DNA of 58,131 bases, taken from Catenovulum agarivorans DS-2. Lineage in GTDB: Bacteria > Pseudomonadota > Gammaproteobacteria > Enterobacterales > Alteromonadaceae. Within the stretch, counting starts at the first letter, position 1. Each line of letters begins with the position of its first letter. Shown here piece by piece: positions 1-10,686 of the stretch. Under the pieces are notes generated by a model. That model was not told the origin of the DNA. It did not search any database and saw nothing but the letters and a program-made list of their open reading frames with translations. Both the position numbers and the translations under genes were made by a program. The stretch is from the NCBI RefSeq assembly GCF_000568405.1, contig NZ_ARZY01000030.1:1-58131 (forward strand), read 5' to 3'.

Positions 1-804
1 GGCAACAACCGCCATTGCATCTATCGTCTGCGCGACATCATGCACTCTTATTATATTAGCGCCCTTCATTGCAGCTATTGTAGCAGCAGCAACGCTGGCA
101 TCGATTCTATCAGCTGGTTGTTTATCGGTCACAGCACCTAACATAGACTTTCTAGATAACCCTGCTAATACAGGGCATTGTAATTGAGCAAAACTTTCAA
201 ATTGCATAAGCATTTGATAATTTTGTTCAACGGATTTTCCAAAACCAAAACCTGGGTCTATACAAATTCTATTTAGATTAATACCCGCATCTACACAGGC
301 TTGTAGCCTTTGCTGCAAAAAAACTAACACCTCATCCATTACATTTGTATATTCAGTATTCAACTGCATGGTTCTTGGATTACCGCGCATATGCATCAAA
401 CATATGTCGGCATCGCTGTTGGCAAGTATATCTACGGCGCCAGGCTCAGCTAAGGCCCTTACGTCATTAATCATATCTGCGCCGTGGCGGATGGCTTCTG
501 CCATCAACTGAGGTTTGTAGGTATCAACCGAAACATACACATTAAAACTTTGCTTAACCCGTTCGAGTACAGGTAACACACGATGCATTTCTTGCTCTAA
601 CGGCACAGCCTCTGCACCTGGTCGAGTTGATTCTCCGCCAATATCAATAATATCGACACCTAACTCTATCATCTGCTGACAATGGCGTAATGCGGAATCT
701 AAGATATTAAAATTACCGCCATCGCTAAAGCTATCTGGGGTAACATTTAAAATGCCCATAACAAGGGGGCGTGGTGACTGTTGAATGAGCTGTTGTATTT
801 TCAT
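1..804 (-). CDS. folP: Dihydropteroate synthase, 3' end cut off by the window edge
   Basis: Condenses 6-hydroxymethyl-dihydropterin diphosphate with p-aminobenzoate to make dihydropteroate in cytosolic folate synthesis. The minus-strand frame opens at the ATG at 804 and stays open to base 1, giving 268 residues; the family usually has about 275-285, so only the last few are missing. Visible motifs are MGILNVTPDSFSDGG near residue 16, GGESTRPGA near 56, a DPGFGFGK segment in the second half, and SRKSMLG followed by a C-terminal RVHD. It lies downstream of ftsH, as in E. coli (ftsH-folP-glmM), with a hairpin terminator or attenuator in the short gap. The identification is secure; only the C-terminus is unseen. 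Confidence 0.95.
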   Translation of the reverse strand, partial: MKIQQLIQQSPRPLVMGILNVTPDSFSDGGNFNILDSALRHCQQMIELGVDIIDIGGESTRPGAEAVPLEQEMHRVLPVLERVKQSFNVYVSVDTYKPQLMAEAIRHGADMINDVRALAEPGAVDILANSDADICLMHMRGNPRTMQLNTEYTNVMDEVLVFLQQRLQACVDAGINLNRICIDPGFGFGKSVEQNYQMLMQFESFAQLQCPVLAGLSRKSMLGAVTDKQPADRIDASVAAATIAAMKGANIIRVHDVAQTIDAMAVVA

Positions 805-821
805 TTGTTGCTAAAACTGAT

Positions 822-844
822 AAAGGCCCCGAGTTGGGGCCTTT
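822..844 (-). terminator. Hairpin between ftsH and folP
   Basis: A perfect 9-bp stem (822-830 with 836-844) with a 5-nt loop sits between the ftsH stop and the folP start. On the minus strand the stem ends in TTT and then runs into mixed sequence, so termination may be partial, letting some ftsH transcripts continue into folP. Confidence 0.6.
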
Positions 845-854
845 GAATAAGCGA

Positions 855-2810
855 TTATTTGGCGGTTAAATCGTCAGTGTCTGAACTGACACTTTGCTCT
901 GGTTTCGATGACGCTTGCGAATCCGTGTTTTTGTCATCTGAGCCTGATTGATCAGCACCTGAGGTCGGCGGAGTATTATTTTGATCTTCACTCCAATCCT
1001 GCGGAGCCCTAACATCTCGTCGCGCCATTAAATCATCAATTTGTTTTGCATCTATGGTTTCGTATTTCATCAATGCATCTTTCATTGTATGCAAAATATC
1101 AATATTGTCGTTTAATAGCTTTTCAGCCAATTGATAGTTTCTATCCAATACCGAACGCACTTCTGAATCAATCGCCTTAGCCGTTTCATCAGACATGCTC
1201 TTAGATTTTGCAGAGCTACGTCCCATGAAAACTTCACCTTCTTCATCAGCGTACAAAATTGGCCCTAGTGATTCAGATAAACCCCATTGAGTAACCATTT
1301 TACGCGCAATCTCTGTCGCCCGTTCGATATCGTTCGATGCACCTGTGGTGACTTTATCCATACCATAGATAATTTTTTCAGCTAAACGGCCACCGTATAA
1401 GCTAGCAATCATGCTTTCTAAGTGCTGTTTACTATGGCTTACTCTATCTTGCTCTGGCAAGTACATAGTCACACCTAACGCACGACCACGTGGAATAATA
1501 CTCACTTTATAAACAGGATCATGTTCAGGCACTAAGCGACCAACAATTGCATGGCCTGCTTCGTGATAAGCTGTCATTTCTTTTTCTGACTCGCTCATAA
1601 CCATAGATTTACGCTCTGCGCCCATCATAATCTTGTCTTTGGCTTTCTCGAACTCTTCCATAGAAACAAGACGCTTGTTGTTACGCGCTGCAAATAATGC
1701 AGCTTCATTAACAAGGTTAGCTAAATCAGCGCCAGAAAATCCTGGTGTGCCACGGGCAATTAATGAGGCTTCGACATCGTCACCCAACGGCACTTTGCGC
1801 ATATGCACTTTTAAAATATGCTCTCGGCCACGAACATCTGGTAAACCAACGACAACCTGACGGTCAAAGCGGCCAGGACGTAATAATGCTGGATCTAATA
1901 CATCTGGACGGTTAGTCGCTGCAATAACGATAATACCTTCATTACCTTCAAAACCATCCATCTCAACTAACATTTGGTTCAGTGTTTGCTCTCGCTCGTC
2001 ATGACCACCACCTAAACCTGCGCCACGTTGACGACCGACCGCATCGATTTCATCGATAAAGATGATACAAGGTGCTGATTTTTTTGCTTGGTCGAACATA
2101 TCACGCACACGTGATGCACCCACACCGACAAACATTTCAACAAAATCTGAACCAGAAATTGTAAAGAAAGGTACTTTAGCTTCACCAGCAATTGCTTTAG
2201 CCAATAAAGTTTTACCTGTACCAGGAGGACCCACCATCAATACACCTTTAGGAATTTTACCGCCTAATTTTTGGAATTTGCTTGGGTCTTTAAGGTAATC
2301 GACTAATTCTGTTACTTCTTCTTTTGCTTCGTCACAACCAGCAACGTCGGCAAAAGTAGTCTTAATTTGGTCTTCGCTCATTAAGCGCGCTTTGCTTTTA
2401 CCAAATGACATGGCGCCTTTACCGCCGCCGCCTTGCATTTGGCGCATAAAGAAAATCCATACAGCGATAAGAAGGATCATTGGGAACCAAGAAATAAAAA
2501 TTGTCCCCAATAAACTTGGCTCTTCAGGTTCAATACCTTCAACTTTTACATTCTTGTTCAATAACTCATCTAAAATTTTGTCATCACGCATCGGGAAGAC
2601 AGTTTCAAACTTTTCGCCAGTTCTGCGAGTACCAATAATGACACCTGTCTGCGGGTCAATTTTAACTTCTCGCACCATGCCTTGATCAACTTCTTTTACG
2701 AAGGTGCTGTATTCTACTTTTCGTTCAGAGCCACCACCAGGTGAAAAGCTCTGAAACACGGTCATTAACACAACAGCAATAACGACCCATAAAATTAAGT
2801 TTTTTGCCAT
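855..2810 (-). CDS. ftsH: ATP-dependent zinc metalloprotease FtsH
   Basis: Membrane-anchored AAA+ protease that extracts and degrades misfolded membrane proteins and regulatory substrates. The chosen start is the ATG at 2810 (MAKNLILW, matching the E. coli N-terminus), giving 651 residues; an in-frame TTG three codons upstream is less likely. Two N-terminal membrane segments (about residues 5-21 and 101-121) flank a periplasmic domain. The AAA module has Walker A GPPGTGKT (194-201) and Walker B IIFIDEID. The protease domain has the zinc site HEAGH (416-420). A Q/S/D-rich tail of about 40 residues ends the protein. It sits between rlmE and folP, the usual gammaproteobacterial order. Confidence 0.97.
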   Translation of the reverse strand: MAKNLILWVVIAVVLMTVFQSFSPGGGSERKVEYSTFVKEVDQGMVREVKIDPQTGVIIGTRRTGEKFETVFPMRDDKILDELLNKNVKVEGIEPEEPSLLGTIFISWFPMILLIAVWIFFMRQMQGGGGKGAMSFGKSKARLMSEDQIKTTFADVAGCDEAKEEVTELVDYLKDPSKFQKLGGKIPKGVLMVGPPGTGKTLLAKAIAGEAKVPFFTISGSDFVEMFVGVGASRVRDMFDQAKKSAPCIIFIDEIDAVGRQRGAGLGGGHDEREQTLNQMLVEMDGFEGNEGIIVIAATNRPDVLDPALLRPGRFDRQVVVGLPDVRGREHILKVHMRKVPLGDDVEASLIARGTPGFSGADLANLVNEAALFAARNNKRLVSMEEFEKAKDKIMMGAERKSMVMSESEKEMTAYHEAGHAIVGRLVPEHDPVYKVSIIPRGRALGVTMYLPEQDRVSHSKQHLESMIASLYGGRLAEKIIYGMDKVTTGASNDIERATEIARKMVTQWGLSESLGPILYADEEGEVFMGRSSAKSKSMSDETAKAIDSEVRSVLDRNYQLAEKLLNDNIDILHTMKDALMKYETIDAKQIDDLMARRDVRAPQDWSEDQNNTPPTSGADQSGSDDKNTDSQASSKPEQSVSSDTDDLTAK

Positions 2811-2840
2811 ATCACTCAAGACACTAACCTCTTTGTCGAC

Positions 2841-3470
2841 TTAATATTTGAAACCAGATGCTACAAAATACACTTCACGTGAACGACCACGCGACGAATC
2901 TGGTTTGCGAATTTTGACCTGCTTAAATGCATTTCTAACATCTTTTAGAAATGGATCGAAACCCGCTCCCTGAAAAACTTTTACTACAAATTTACCATCT
3001 TTTTTCAGTACTTGATGACACATATCGAGTGCCAACTCAACCAAGTACATTGATCTTGCCTGATCTACAGTTTCATTGCCACTCATATTTGGTGCCATGT
3101 CGGATAACAGTACATCAACACATTTACCCTGTATACGATCGAGCAAGGCATTTAGCACAGCTTCTTCACGAAAATCGCCCTGAAGGAAATCAACACCCGC
3201 GATTGAGTCCATTTCTAAAATGTCACAAGCAATCACATCACCTTTTTGGCCAACTTGTTCTACCGCATATTGAGACCAACCACCAGGCGCAGCGCCTAAA
3301 TCGACCACAGTCATAGCAGGACGAAACAATTTGTCTTTTTTGTGAATTTCTTCCAATTTGAACACAGCACGCGATCGTAAGCCCATTTTACGTGCTTTTT
3401 GCACATAGTGGTCATCGTGATGCTCTTTTAACCAGCGTTTACTGCTGGCGGATTTCTTTTTCTGTACCAT
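2841..3470 (-). CDS. rlmE: 23S rRNA (uridine-2'-O) methyltransferase RlmE (RrmJ/FtsJ)
   Basis: Methylates the ribose 2'-OH of U2552 in 23S rRNA during late 50S assembly, using S-adenosylmethionine. At 209 residues it matches the E. coli protein in length. SAM motif [12 protein letters not shown], lies near residue 58. The expected K-D-K-E catalytic set is visible in [26 protein letters not shown] and SREVYF. It is 30 bp upstream of ftsH on the same strand and is probably co-transcribed with it. It is divergent from yhbY, another ribosome-assembly gene. Confidence 0.96.
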   Translation of the reverse strand: MVQKKKSASSKRWLKEHHDDHYVQKARKMGLRSRAVFKLEEIHKKDKLFRPAMTVVDLGAAPGGWSQYAVEQVGQKGDVIACDILEMDSIAGVDFLQGDFREEAVLNALLDRIQGKCVDVLLSDMAPNMSGNETVDQARSMYLVELALDMCHQVLKKDGKFVVKVFQGAGFDPFLKDVRNAFKQVKIRKPDSSRGRSREVYFVASGFKY

Positions 3471-3553
3471 TATAAGTGGGTTTAATTAGTAATACGCATT
3501 AGATGGCGTTAAAATACCGAAAATTCAAGCTTTGTCATCCAAAAAGTGAAATT

Positions 3554-3850
3554 ATGAACTTATCCACTAAACAGAAACAACATTTAAAAGGTTTAGCACA
3601 TTCGCTAAAACCTGTCGTACAACTCGGCAGCAACGGTTTAACTGAAGGCGTTTTAGCTGAAATAGAAAACGCTTTAAGCCACCACGAATTAATTAAAGTT
3701 AAAATTCCGACCGATGAACGCGATCTAAAAAAGGCCATCATAGACGCAATTGTGCGTGAAACTCAAGCTTTTCACGTACAAACTATCGGCCACACCTTAA
3801 TTTTATTTAAACCATCGGACGAGAAAAAAATTCAACTGCCGAAAGCTTAA
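3554..3850 (+). CDS. yhbY: CRM-domain ribosome assembly RNA-binding protein YhbY
   Basis: Small RNA-binding protein associated with pre-50S particles. The frame is open from 3503, but the homologous start is the ATG at 3554 (MNLSTKQKQHLKGLAH), giving 98 residues against 97 in E. coli YhbY. The CRM signature GSNGLTEGVLAEIENAL is present around residues 25-41, and the protein ends with the typical IGHTLILFKPS strand. It is divergent from rlmE with only about 80 bp between the two starts, so both promoters lie in 3471-3553. A strong bidirectional terminator follows. Confidence 0.93.
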   Translation: MNLSTKQKQHLKGLAHSLKPVVQLGSNGLTEGVLAEIENALSHHELIKVKIPTDERDLKKAIIDAIVRETQAFHVQTIGHTLILFKPSDEKKIQLPKA

Positions 3851-3860
3851 GTAAAACCAT

Positions 3861-3889
3861 AAAAAAGCCGACGAGAAGTCGGCTTTTTT
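3861..3889. terminator. Bidirectional Rho-independent terminator between yhbY and greA
   Basis: The stem GCCGAC (3867-3872) pairs with GTCGGC (3878-3883) and is flanked by A6 on the left and T6 on the right, so it reads as a terminator on both strands. It separates the convergent yhbY and greA. Confidence 0.88.
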
Positions 3890-3955
3890 ATTAGAGCGTG
3901 TTTATCAATCAAGGGCAAAGATTGCCAACGAAAGCTCAACAGGCCCTAATTAAAG

Positions 3956-4432
3956 TTAAATATATTCAACTTTGATAATTTCGTATTCAACTTCACTCGA
4001 TGGCGTAGTTACAGTAAATGCATCATCTACTTCTTTACCTATCATAGCTCGAGCAATCGGAGAATTAACTGAAATCAATTGCTTTTTGATATCAGCTTCG
4101 TCATCACCAACAATACGGTAAGTTACTTCTTCTGCTGTCTCAACATTTTCAATGGTCACTGTTGCACCAAAAATAACGCGACCGTTATTTGGCATTTTAG
4201 TCACATCTATGATTTGTGCGTTTGACAACTTAGCTTCGATTTCTTGAATTCGACCTTCACAAAAACCTTGCTGTTCACGTGCTGCATGGTATTCGGCATT
4301 TTCTTTTAAATCACCGTGTTCACGAGCATCTGCAATCGCTGCAATAATTTGTGGTCTTTTAACTTTTTTTAACTCTTCAAGTTCAGTTTTAAGCGCCTCA
4401 GCGCCTAAAACTGTCATTGGAAACTGATTCAT
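3956..4432 (-). CDS. greA: Transcription elongation factor GreA
   Basis: Stimulates transcript cleavage by backtracked RNA polymerase. It is 158 residues, the same as E. coli GreA. The N-terminal coiled coil contains the acidic tip segment [13 protein letters not shown] (about residues 37-49), and the C-terminal FKBP-like domain contains [11 protein letters not shown] and NSPIARA. The start codon overlaps the carB stop by four bases (ATGA), so it should be translationally coupled to carB and transcribed as the last gene of a carAB-greA unit. Confidence 0.97.
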   Translation of the reverse strand: MNQFPMTVLGAEALKTELEELKKVKRPQIIAAIADAREHGDLKENAEYHAAREQQGFCEGRIQEIEAKLSNAQIIDVTKMPNNGRVIFGATVTIENVETAEEVTYRIVGDDEADIKKQLISVNSPIARAMIGKEVDDAFTVTTPSSEVEYEIIKVEYI

Positions 4433-7400
4433 GCATCTACCCTTTCGTGTAAAGACTGAACTGAATTAACAACATTTCTATCGTCAGCTTCATGCGCCAT
4501 ACAAGTCGCGAATGCTGCATTTAAGGTAGTTGTGTAGTTCACTTTATAACGCAATGCACCACGACGAATTGGTACAGAATCAGTAATCGCCTGACGACCT
4601 TCAGTTGTATTCACAATGTAGGTGTACTCACCATTTTTAATGCGGTCAACAATATGAGGACGACCTTCAGACACTTTATTTACTGTACGAACCTCAATAC
4701 CTGCATCTTCCAAAATAACCGCAGTGCCCTTAGTTGCATCGATTTGGTAACCAATTTTCACCAACTCTTGTGCAAGTTCAGCAACTCGTTTTTTGTCGCT
4801 ATCACGCACCGACAATAATACTCGGCCAGTTTTAGGTACAGAATCGCCAGCGCCCAAACGCGACTTAGCAAAGGCTTCTGCAAATGTATCACCAATCCCC
4901 ATAACCTCACCTGTAGAGCGCATTTCTGGGCCTAAGATTGGGTCAACACCAGGGAATTTGTTAAATGGAATGACCACTTCTTTAACTGAATAATAAGGTG
5001 GAATAATCTCTTTAGTGATACCTTGTTGTGCTAACGACTGACCAACCATAACTCTTGCCGCAACTTTAGCTAATGGAATAGCTGTTGCTTTTGAAACAAA
5101 TGGTACGGTACGCGCAGCTCGTGGGTTCACTTCTATTAGATAAAGTTCATTATCTTTAACTGCAAACTGAGTATTCATTAAGCCAACTACATTCAATTCG
5201 AACGCTAGCTTAGTGACTTGCTCGCGTAATCCATCTTGAATTTCTTTGCTTAGTGAATATGGTGGTAACGAACACGCTGAGTCACCTGAATGCACACCAG
5301 CTTGCTCAATATGTTCCATAATACCGCCAATCACAACGGTTTCACCATCACAGATAGCGTCGATATCCACTTCAATAGCGTCATCTAAGAAACGGTCTAA
5401 TAATACTGGAGAGTCATTAGATACTTTAACCGCTTCGTTCAAATAACGTTTTAAGTCGTTAATATCGTAAACAATTTCCATTGCGCGGCCACCTAATACA
5501 TAAGATGGGCGTACAACAAGTGGGAAGCCGATATCAGCCGCTTTGGCTAATGCTTCTTCCATCGTTTTAACCGTCGCATTTGGTGGCTGTTTCAAGCCTA
5601 AACGCTCGATTGCTTGCTGGAAACGTTCGCGGTCTTCAGCGCGGTCAATTGCATCAGGTGAAGTACCGATAATTGGTACACCATTCGCTTCTAACGCACG
5701 GGCTAGTTTTAACGGTGTTTGACCGCCGTATTGAACAATTACACCTTTAGGTTTTTCTAAACGAACAATTTCTAATACGTCTTCTAGCGTAACAGGTTCA
5801 AAGTACAAACGATCAGATGTGTCATAGTCAGTTGATACGGTTTCAGGGTTACAGTTAACCATAATGGTTTCGTAACCGTCTTCGCGCAATGCCATCGCAG
5901 CATGTACACAACAGTAATCAAACTCAATACCTTGACCGATACGGTTAGGGCCACCACCTAATACGATAATTTTATCTTTATCTGTTGGTTGCGCTTCACA
6001 TTCCTCATCGTAGCTTGAATACATATAAGCTGTCGAAGTAGAAAATTCTGCAGCACAAGTATCAACACGCTTGTAAACAGGGAAAATTTCAAACTGTTGA
6101 CGCTTTTTACGTACTTCACTTTCTGATACGCCAATTAAATCAGCAATACGGCTATCAGCAAAACCTTTGCGTTTTAAGCTGTATAAGAAATCTTTATCTA
6201 AACCAGCTAAACCTTTTTCACTAACAGCTTGCTCTGATTTAACTAAATCTTCAATTTGAACTAAGAACCACTTATCGATTTTCGTAATGGCAAAAATTTC
6301 ATCTGTCGTCCAACCAGCGCGGTATGCATCAGCGATGTACCAAATACGCTCTGCACCTGGCTCTTTCAATTCATGGCGAATTTTCGCTTTTGCTTCTGAG
6401 TCGGTGATATCAATGATTGGATCAAAGCCATTAACACCCACTTCTAAACCACGTAAGGCTTTTTGCATTGACTCTTGTTGGTTACGGCCAATGGCCATAA
6501 CTTCACCAACAGATTTCATCTGCGTGGTTAATCTGTCATTTGCACCTGCAAATTTTTCAAAGTTAAATCTTGGGATCTTAGTAACAACATAATCGATTGA
6601 AGGTTCAAACGATGCAGGTGTTTTACCGCCGGTAATGTCATTGTCTAACTCATCAAGCGTATAACCAACCGCTAATTTAGCGGCGATTTTCGCAATTGGG
6701 AAACCCGTTGCTTTAGAGGCTAATGCAGATGAGCGAGAAACACGTGGGTTCATCTCAATGATTACCATACGGCCCGTATCAGGGTTGATACCAAACTGTA
6801 CGTTTGAACCACCGGTTTCTACACCGATTTCACGCAATACTGCCATAGAGGCATTACGCATGATTTGATATTCTTTGTCAGTTAAGGTTTGTGCTGGCGC
6901 AACTGTAATAGAGTCACCTGTGTGAACCCCCATAGGATCAAAGTTTTCAATTGAACAAACAATGATACAGTTGTCTTTTTTGTCACGAACCACTTCCATT
7001 TCATACTCTTTCCAACCAATTAATGATTCATCTATCAATAATTCGCTGGTTGGAGATAGGTCTAAACCACGAGTACAAATCTCTTCAAATTCTTCGATGT
7101 TATACGCAATACCACCACCAGAACCACCCATAGTGAACGACGGACGGATAATACATGGGAAGCCAATGCGTGATAATACATCCATAGCTTCGTCCATTGA
7201 GTGGGCTGTTTCAGCACGCGGACACTCAAGACCGATGTTTTTCATCGCTTGGTCGAAACGCTCACGGTTTTCAGCTTTGTCGATTGCATCAGCCGTTGCA
7301 CCGATTAATTCACAACCAAACTTAGCTAAAACACCATGGTGATCTAAATCAAGCGCACAGTTAAGTGCAGTTTGACCGCCCATTGTTGGCAATACAGCGT

Positions 7401-7650
7401 CAGGACGTTCTTTTTCAATAATTTTAGCAACCACTTCCCAATGGATTGGCTCAATATAAGTTGAGTCCGCCATCTCTGGGTCTGTCATTATAGTTGCAGG
7501 GTTAGAGTTAACTAAGATAACTCGGTAACCTTCTTCTCTTAAAGCTTTACAGGCTTGTGTACCTGAATAATCAAATTCACATGCCTGACCAATAACAATT
7601 GGGCCAGCTCCAAGAATCAAAATACTTTTAATATCAGTACGTTTTGGCAT
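4429..7650 (-). CDS. carB: Carbamoyl-phosphate synthase large subunit
   Basis: Catalyses carbamoyl phosphate formation from bicarbonate, ammonia (channelled from CarA) and two ATP, feeding pyrimidine and arginine synthesis. At 1073 residues it equals E. coli CarB. Two homologous ATP-grasp halves are visible: [19 protein letters not shown] at the N-terminus and [19 protein letters not shown] in the second half, each with [11 protein letters not shown]- or [11 protein letters not shown]-type metal/ATP segments. The C-terminal MGS-like allosteric domain starts near residue 930. It follows carA after a 22-bp gap and overlaps greA by 4 bp. Confidence 0.98.
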   Translation of the reverse strand: MPKRTDIKSILILGAGPIVIGQACEFDYSGTQACKALREEGYRVILVNSNPATIMTDPEMADSTYIEPIHWEVVAKIIEKERPDAVLPTMGGQTALNCALDLDHHGVLAKFGCELIGATADAIDKAENRERFDQAMKNIGLECPRAETAHSMDEAMDVLSRIGFPCIIRPSFTMGGSGGGIAYNIEEFEEICTRGLDLSPTSELLIDESLIGWKEYEMEVVRDKKDNCIIVCSIENFDPMGVHTGDSITVAPAQTLTDKEYQIMRNASMAVLREIGVETGGSNVQFGINPDTGRMVIIEMNPRVSRSSALASKATGFPIAKIAAKLAVGYTLDELDNDITGGKTPASFEPSIDYVVTKIPRFNFEKFAGANDRLTTQMKSVGEVMAIGRNQQESMQKALRGLEVGVNGFDPIIDITDSEAKAKIRHELKEPGAERIWYIADAYRAGWTTDEIFAITKIDKWFLVQIEDLVKSEQAVSEKGLAGLDKDFLYSLKRKGFADSRIADLIGVSESEVRKKRQQFEIFPVYKRVDTCAAEFSTSTAYMYSSYDEECEAQPTDKDKIIVLGGGPNRIGQGIEFDYCCVHAAMALREDGYETIMVNCNPETVSTDYDTSDRLYFEPVTLEDVLEIVRLEKPKGVIVQYGGQTPLKLARALEANGVPIIGTSPDAIDRAEDRERFQQAIERLGLKQPPNATVKTMEEALAKAADIGFPLVVRPSYVLGGRAMEIVYDINDLKRYLNEAVKVSNDSPVLLDRFLDDAIEVDIDAICDGETVVIGGIMEHIEQAGVHSGDSACSLPPYSLSKEIQDGLREQVTKLAFELNVVGLMNTQFAVKDNELYLIEVNPRAARTVPFVSKATAIPLAKVAARVMVGQSLAQQGITKEIIPPYYSVKEVVIPFNKFPGVDPILGPEMRSTGEVMGIGDTFAEAFAKSRLGAGDSVPKTGRVLLSVRDSDKKRVAELAQELVKIGYQIDATKGTAVILEDAGIEVRTVNKVSEGRPHIVDRIKNGEYTYIVNTTEGRQAITDSVPIRRGALRYKVNYTTTLNAAFATCMAHEADDRNVVNSVQSLHERVDA

Positions 7651-7672
7651 TGCAGTCTCTCTATCTGGCTCG

Positions 7673-8800
7673 TTATTTAGCTTTTGCAGCTTGCATTAAC
7701 TCAATAAAGTGGTCGAATAAAACCGCCGCCTCATGTGGGCCTGGGCTAGCTTCAGGGTGACCTTGGAAGCTAAATGCTGGCTTATCCGTACGATGGATAC
7801 CTTGCAAAGTCCCGTCAAACAATGACTTGTGTGTCGCGGCTAGGTTATCCGGCAAGCTTGTTTCATCTACCGCAAAACCGTGGTTTTGGCTCGTGATCAT
7901 AACAACACCTGACTCTAAATCTTGTACAGGGTGGTTAGCACCGTGATGACCGAACTTCATTTTTTGCGTTTTTGCACCACTGGCCAAAGCCAACAATTGG
8001 TGACCTAAACAAATACCGAACACAGGGATGTCAGTTGCTAAGATGTCTTTAATAGCTGCGATTGCATAATCACACGGCTCAGGGTCGCCTGGGCCATTAG
8101 ATAAGAAAATACCATCTGGATTCATTGCAAGCACTTCACTTGCTGGCGTTTGCGCAGGAACAACAGTTAAATCACAACCACGGTCTGCCAACATACGTAA
8201 AATGTTACGTTTAACGCCAAAATCATATGCAACTACTTTAAACTGTTTATCAGTTTGAACTTGGTGGCCTTCGCCTAATTGCCAAGTTTTTTCATTCCAT
8301 TGGTAGCTTTCAGATACTGTTACTTCTTTGGCTAAATCCATGCCTTTCAAACCAGGGAAAGCTTTTGCTGCTGCTAAAGCTTTGTCGGCATCATCACCAA
8401 CAATAATTGCACCGTTTTGTGCACCTTTTTCGCGAAGGATTCGAGTTAAACGTCGCGTGTCGATATCCGCTATTGCAACAATGCCTCTAGCCGCTAAGTA
8501 CTCTGATAAGCTTTGTTCGTTTCTAAAGTTTGAAGCGAGTAGTGGGAGATCTCGAATAACTAAGCCTTTGGCCCATATGTTTGCAGACTCTTCATCTTCT
8601 GCATTGGTTCCTGTGTTGCCAATATGAGGATAAGTTAACGTTACGATCTGCTCAGCATAGGATGGATCGGTTAATATTTCCTGATAACCTGTCATTGAAG
8701 TATTAAATACTACTTCACCAACAGACATCCCCTCAGCACCAATTGAGGTGCCCTTGAATACAGTGCCATCTTCTAGCACTAGCAAGGCGGTTTCAGCCAA
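7673..8800 (-). CDS. carA: Carbamoyl-phosphate synthase small subunit (glutaminase), TTG start
   Basis: Class I glutamine amidotransferase subunit that supplies ammonia to CarB. The open frame extends to an ATG at 8893, but the 31 extra codons do not look like CarA. A strong Shine-Dalgarno (AGGAGGT on the minus strand, 8805-8811) sits five bases before a TTG at 8800, after which the protein reads [16 protein letters not shown] as in E. coli. This gives 375 residues (E. coli 382). The nucleophile is C264 in GICLGHQ. The His-x-Glu of the triad is in [14 protein letters not shown] hairpin followed by T6 lies in the leader just before the Shine-Dalgarno (separate entry). Confidence 0.96.
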   Translation of the reverse strand: MAETALLVLEDGTVFKGTSIGAEGMSVGEVVFNTSMTGYQEILTDPSYAEQIVTLTYPHIGNTGTNAEDEESANIWAKGLVIRDLPLLASNFRNEQSLSEYLAARGIVAIADIDTRRLTRILREKGAQNGAIIVGDDADKALAAAKAFPGLKGMDLAKEVTVSESYQWNEKTWQLGEGHQVQTDKQFKVVAYDFGVKRNILRMLADRGCDLTVVPAQTPASEVLAMNPDGIFLSNGPGDPEPCDYAIAAIKDILATDIPVFGICLGHQLLALASGAKTQKMKFGHHGANHPVQDLESGVVMITSQNHGFAVDETSLPDNLAATHKSLFDGTLQGIHRTDKPAFSFQGHPEASPGPHEAAVLFDHFIELMQAAKAK

Positions 8801-8818
8801 AACGACCTCCTGAACATT

Positions 8819-8857
8819 AAAAAACGGGAGCCATTTGAACAACAGCAACCCGTTTTT
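8819..8857 (-). promoter_or_regulatory. Putative attenuator hairpin in the carAB leader
   Basis: On the minus strand AAAAACGGG (8857-8849) pairs perfectly with CCCGTTTTT (8828-8820) across a 20-nt loop, and the 3' arm is a run of six T. This is a terminator shape placed about eight bases before the carA Shine-Dalgarno. A smaller hairpin (8881-8899, arms AGCGAA/TTCGCT) lies upstream. Control by attenuation is inferred; no leader peptide was identified with confidence. Confidence 0.5.
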
Positions 8858-9024
8858 GAAATTCTGTGAATGTGAATGAGAGCGAACTTTCAATTCGCTG
8901 CAGATAAATCTTGTCTATTCTAGATGAATTCATCCTTTTTTGCTAATAAAAATTGCAAAACCATGGAAAATACTCATTTAACCGCTAAAAATTCCTAAAA
9001 TAGACAAAAGTACAAGTTTATTCG

Positions 9025-9822
9025 CTACTTCAAGCCCAAAACGTCTTGCATATCATAAAGCGCTGTTGGTTTATCACTCAACCAATGGGCCGCACGAACC
9101 GCACCTTTTGCAAAAGTTAAACGGCTAGATGCTTTGTGGGTAATTTCGATACGCTCGCCAATATCGGCAAACATCACAGTGTGCTCTCCCACTATGTCGC
9201 CAGCGCGGATTGTTGCAAAGCCTATTTCATCACGCGGTCTTTCGCCAGTATTGCCTTCACGCCCATAAATGGCTTTTTCATCTAGATCTCGACCTAGGGT
9301 ATCGGCAATCACCTGACCTAACGCCAATGCTGTACCTGAAGGTGCATCTTTTTTAAACCTGTGGTGCGCTTCCCAAATCTCAATATCTGTATAATCACCC
9401 ATGACTTTACTTGCCATTTCAAGCAACTTAAACAATAAATTAACACCAACACTCATATTTGCAGCAAAAACAACTGGAATTTTCTCACCTGCAGCTTTAA
9501 CTTCTGCCAATTGCTCTTTGCTAAAACCTGTTGTGCCAATGATGATTGGTTTATTGTTCGCCACACACCAACGAATATTATTAATGCTTGCATCCGGTAG
9601 AGTGAAATCAATGTACACATCAGCAGAGGCAGCATCCGTACAAACTTGTGCAGGTAAACCTAAACTACCAATACCAGCGATTTCGCCCACATCAATACCG
9701 TTAAATGCAGAGCCTTCACGGACAAAAGCTTGATGCAATGTTACCGCTTCGTTTTGCTCACACGCTTCAATTAACGCACGCCCCATTCGGCCATTGGCGC
9801 CGAAAATACCGATCTTTGTCAT
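9025..9822 (-). CDS. dapB: 4-hydroxy-tetrahydrodipicolinate reductase
   Basis: NAD(P)H-dependent reductase in the diaminopimelate/lysine pathway, cytosolic. It is 265 residues (E. coli 273). The N-terminal dinucleotide fold begins with [11 protein letters not shown], and the substrate and catalytic segment [16 protein letters not shown] lies around residues 150-165. It is upstream of carA on the same strand, the dapB-carA-carB order of many gammaproteobacteria, but the 224-bp gap with its leader hairpin suggests carAB has its own promoter. Confidence 0.97.
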   Translation of the reverse strand: MTKIGIFGANGRMGRALIEACEQNEAVTLHQAFVREGSAFNGIDVGEIAGIGSLGLPAQVCTDAASADVYIDFTLPDASINNIRWCVANNKPIIIGTTGFSKEQLAEVKAAGEKIPVVFAANMSVGVNLLFKLLEMASKVMGDYTDIEIWEAHHRFKKDAPSGTALALGQVIADTLGRDLDEKAIYGREGNTGERPRDEIGFATIRAGDIVGEHTVMFADIGERIEITHKASSRLTFAKGAVRAAHWLSDKPTALYDMQDVLGLK

Positions 9823-9889
9823 TTCAACCTTACCTACTTACTATTTTGTGCGCGCATTTTATACCCAAACCACTCATAGATTCCACACA

Positions 9890-10498
9890 TCAACCTTTAG
9901 CCAACACGATTTCTTTCAAGTTCGCATATTCACGACCACCTAACCTGGCGATTGGGTCAATTTTTAGTACATCGGTTTTTAATCTTTGTTTAGCATCAAC
10001 CCCAACTACATCATCGGCAATATAAATTTGTTTGATCTCTACAAATACTAGAGTTTGTGGTTTTGCACCTATCTCGGTTGTTTGGTGTAATTCACAACCA
10101 AACGCAATTGGGCACTCTTTAACTCTAGGTAAAGGGAAGCCTTCAAATTCAGTTGTTTCAATATCATAAGCATCTATCTCTGATTCTTCAGCGGCAAGCG
10201 TTGTAGCACTATTTTGCATTTGCTCAACTTGGCTGGCAGAGGCAATATGCACAACACACTGCTTGTTATATTCAAAATTAGCGATTGAATCTTTCAACTC
10301 CCCCGTTGGCTTTTTTCCACCTGAATACATTAATAACGGCGGCTCACTACTAACCGCAGTAAAATATGAATATGGTGCTAAATTAAAATGCTGATTTTTA
10401 TGCTGGGTTAATACCCAAGCGACTGGCCTAGGTACAACGGTTTGAGTCATCAAGAAATATACTTCCGTTGGTGATAGCTTAGCTAAATCAATTATCAC
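9890..10498 (-). CDS. Flavin reductase-like (FMN-binding split-barrel) protein
   Basis: 202 residues with the start of a flavin reductase-like domain: TQTVVPRPVAWVLT near residue 18, then NLAPYSYFTAVSSEPPLL, the phosphate/FMN-binding loop typical of the family. Such proteins bind FMN and reduce flavins or act as small oxidoreductases, but the substrate cannot be told from the sequence. It is divergent from the guanidine operon, with 188 bp between its start and the riboswitch; that gap also carries the operon's sigma-54-like promoter. There is no further link to guanidine metabolism in the sequence. Confidence 0.8.
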   Translation of the reverse strand: MIIDLAKLSPTEVYFLMTQTVVPRPVAWVLTQHKNQHFNLAPYSYFTAVSSEPPLLMYSGGKKPTGELKDSIANFEYNKQCVVHIASASQVEQMQNSATTLAAEESEIDAYDIETTEFEGFPLPRVKECPIAFGCELHQTTEIGAKPQTLVFVEIKQIYIADDVVGVDAKQRLKTDVLKIDPIARLGGREYANLKEIVLAKG

Positions 10499-10545
10499 GC
10501 TTGCCTCCTAAAATTTTCCAAACTCATGAATCACAACAGTGCAAA

Positions 10546-10562
10546 TGCACCAATACCGAGCA
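10546..10562 (+). promoter_or_regulatory. Candidate NtrC-type enhancer site
   Basis: TGCACCAATACCGAGCA carries a perfect left half (TGCACCA) and a partial right half (GAGCA against GTGCA) of the NtrC dyad TGCACC-N5-GGTGCA. It lies about 100 bp upstream of the sigma-54-like element, a normal enhancer distance. A single half-matching site is modest evidence. Confidence 0.4.
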
Positions 10563-10647
10563 AAATACCCCTGCAGTTTGTCAACTATGTTACGTCAATT
10601 ATGCGCAAACATGCCACAATCGCTATTAAAAGGCTATTAATTCGATT

Positions 10648-10663
10648 TGGCATAGTATATGCT
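10648..10663 (+). promoter_or_regulatory. Candidate sigma-54 promoter of the guanidine operon
   Basis: TGGCATAGTATATGCT has the invariant GG at -24 and GC at -12 with the exact 16-nt frame of the consensus TGGCACG-N4-TTGCT; it differs at three of the defined positions. The predicted start of transcription, about 12 bases downstream, falls just before the riboswitch P1 stem at 10687. Nitrogen-limitation control fits the job of the operon. Confidence 0.6.
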
Positions 10664-10686
10664 TTTTCTTAGTTGCAGGGGTTCAA

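Noticed and set aside
1633-1860. Antisense frames inside ftsH, carB, the RND permease and other long genes
   Set aside because: They lie opposite strongly conserved coding sequence, lack ribosome binding sites and read as low-complexity shadows.
8801-8893. N-terminal extension of CarA
   Set aside because: The 31 codons do not resemble CarA and include the leader hairpin; the TTG at 8800 has a consensus Shine-Dalgarno and matches the family N-terminus.
8926-8945. ARG box or pyrimidine operator upstream of carA
   Set aside because: GATGAATTCATC is a palindrome, but the half-sites overlap instead of having the spacing of an ArgR box, so no site is claimed.
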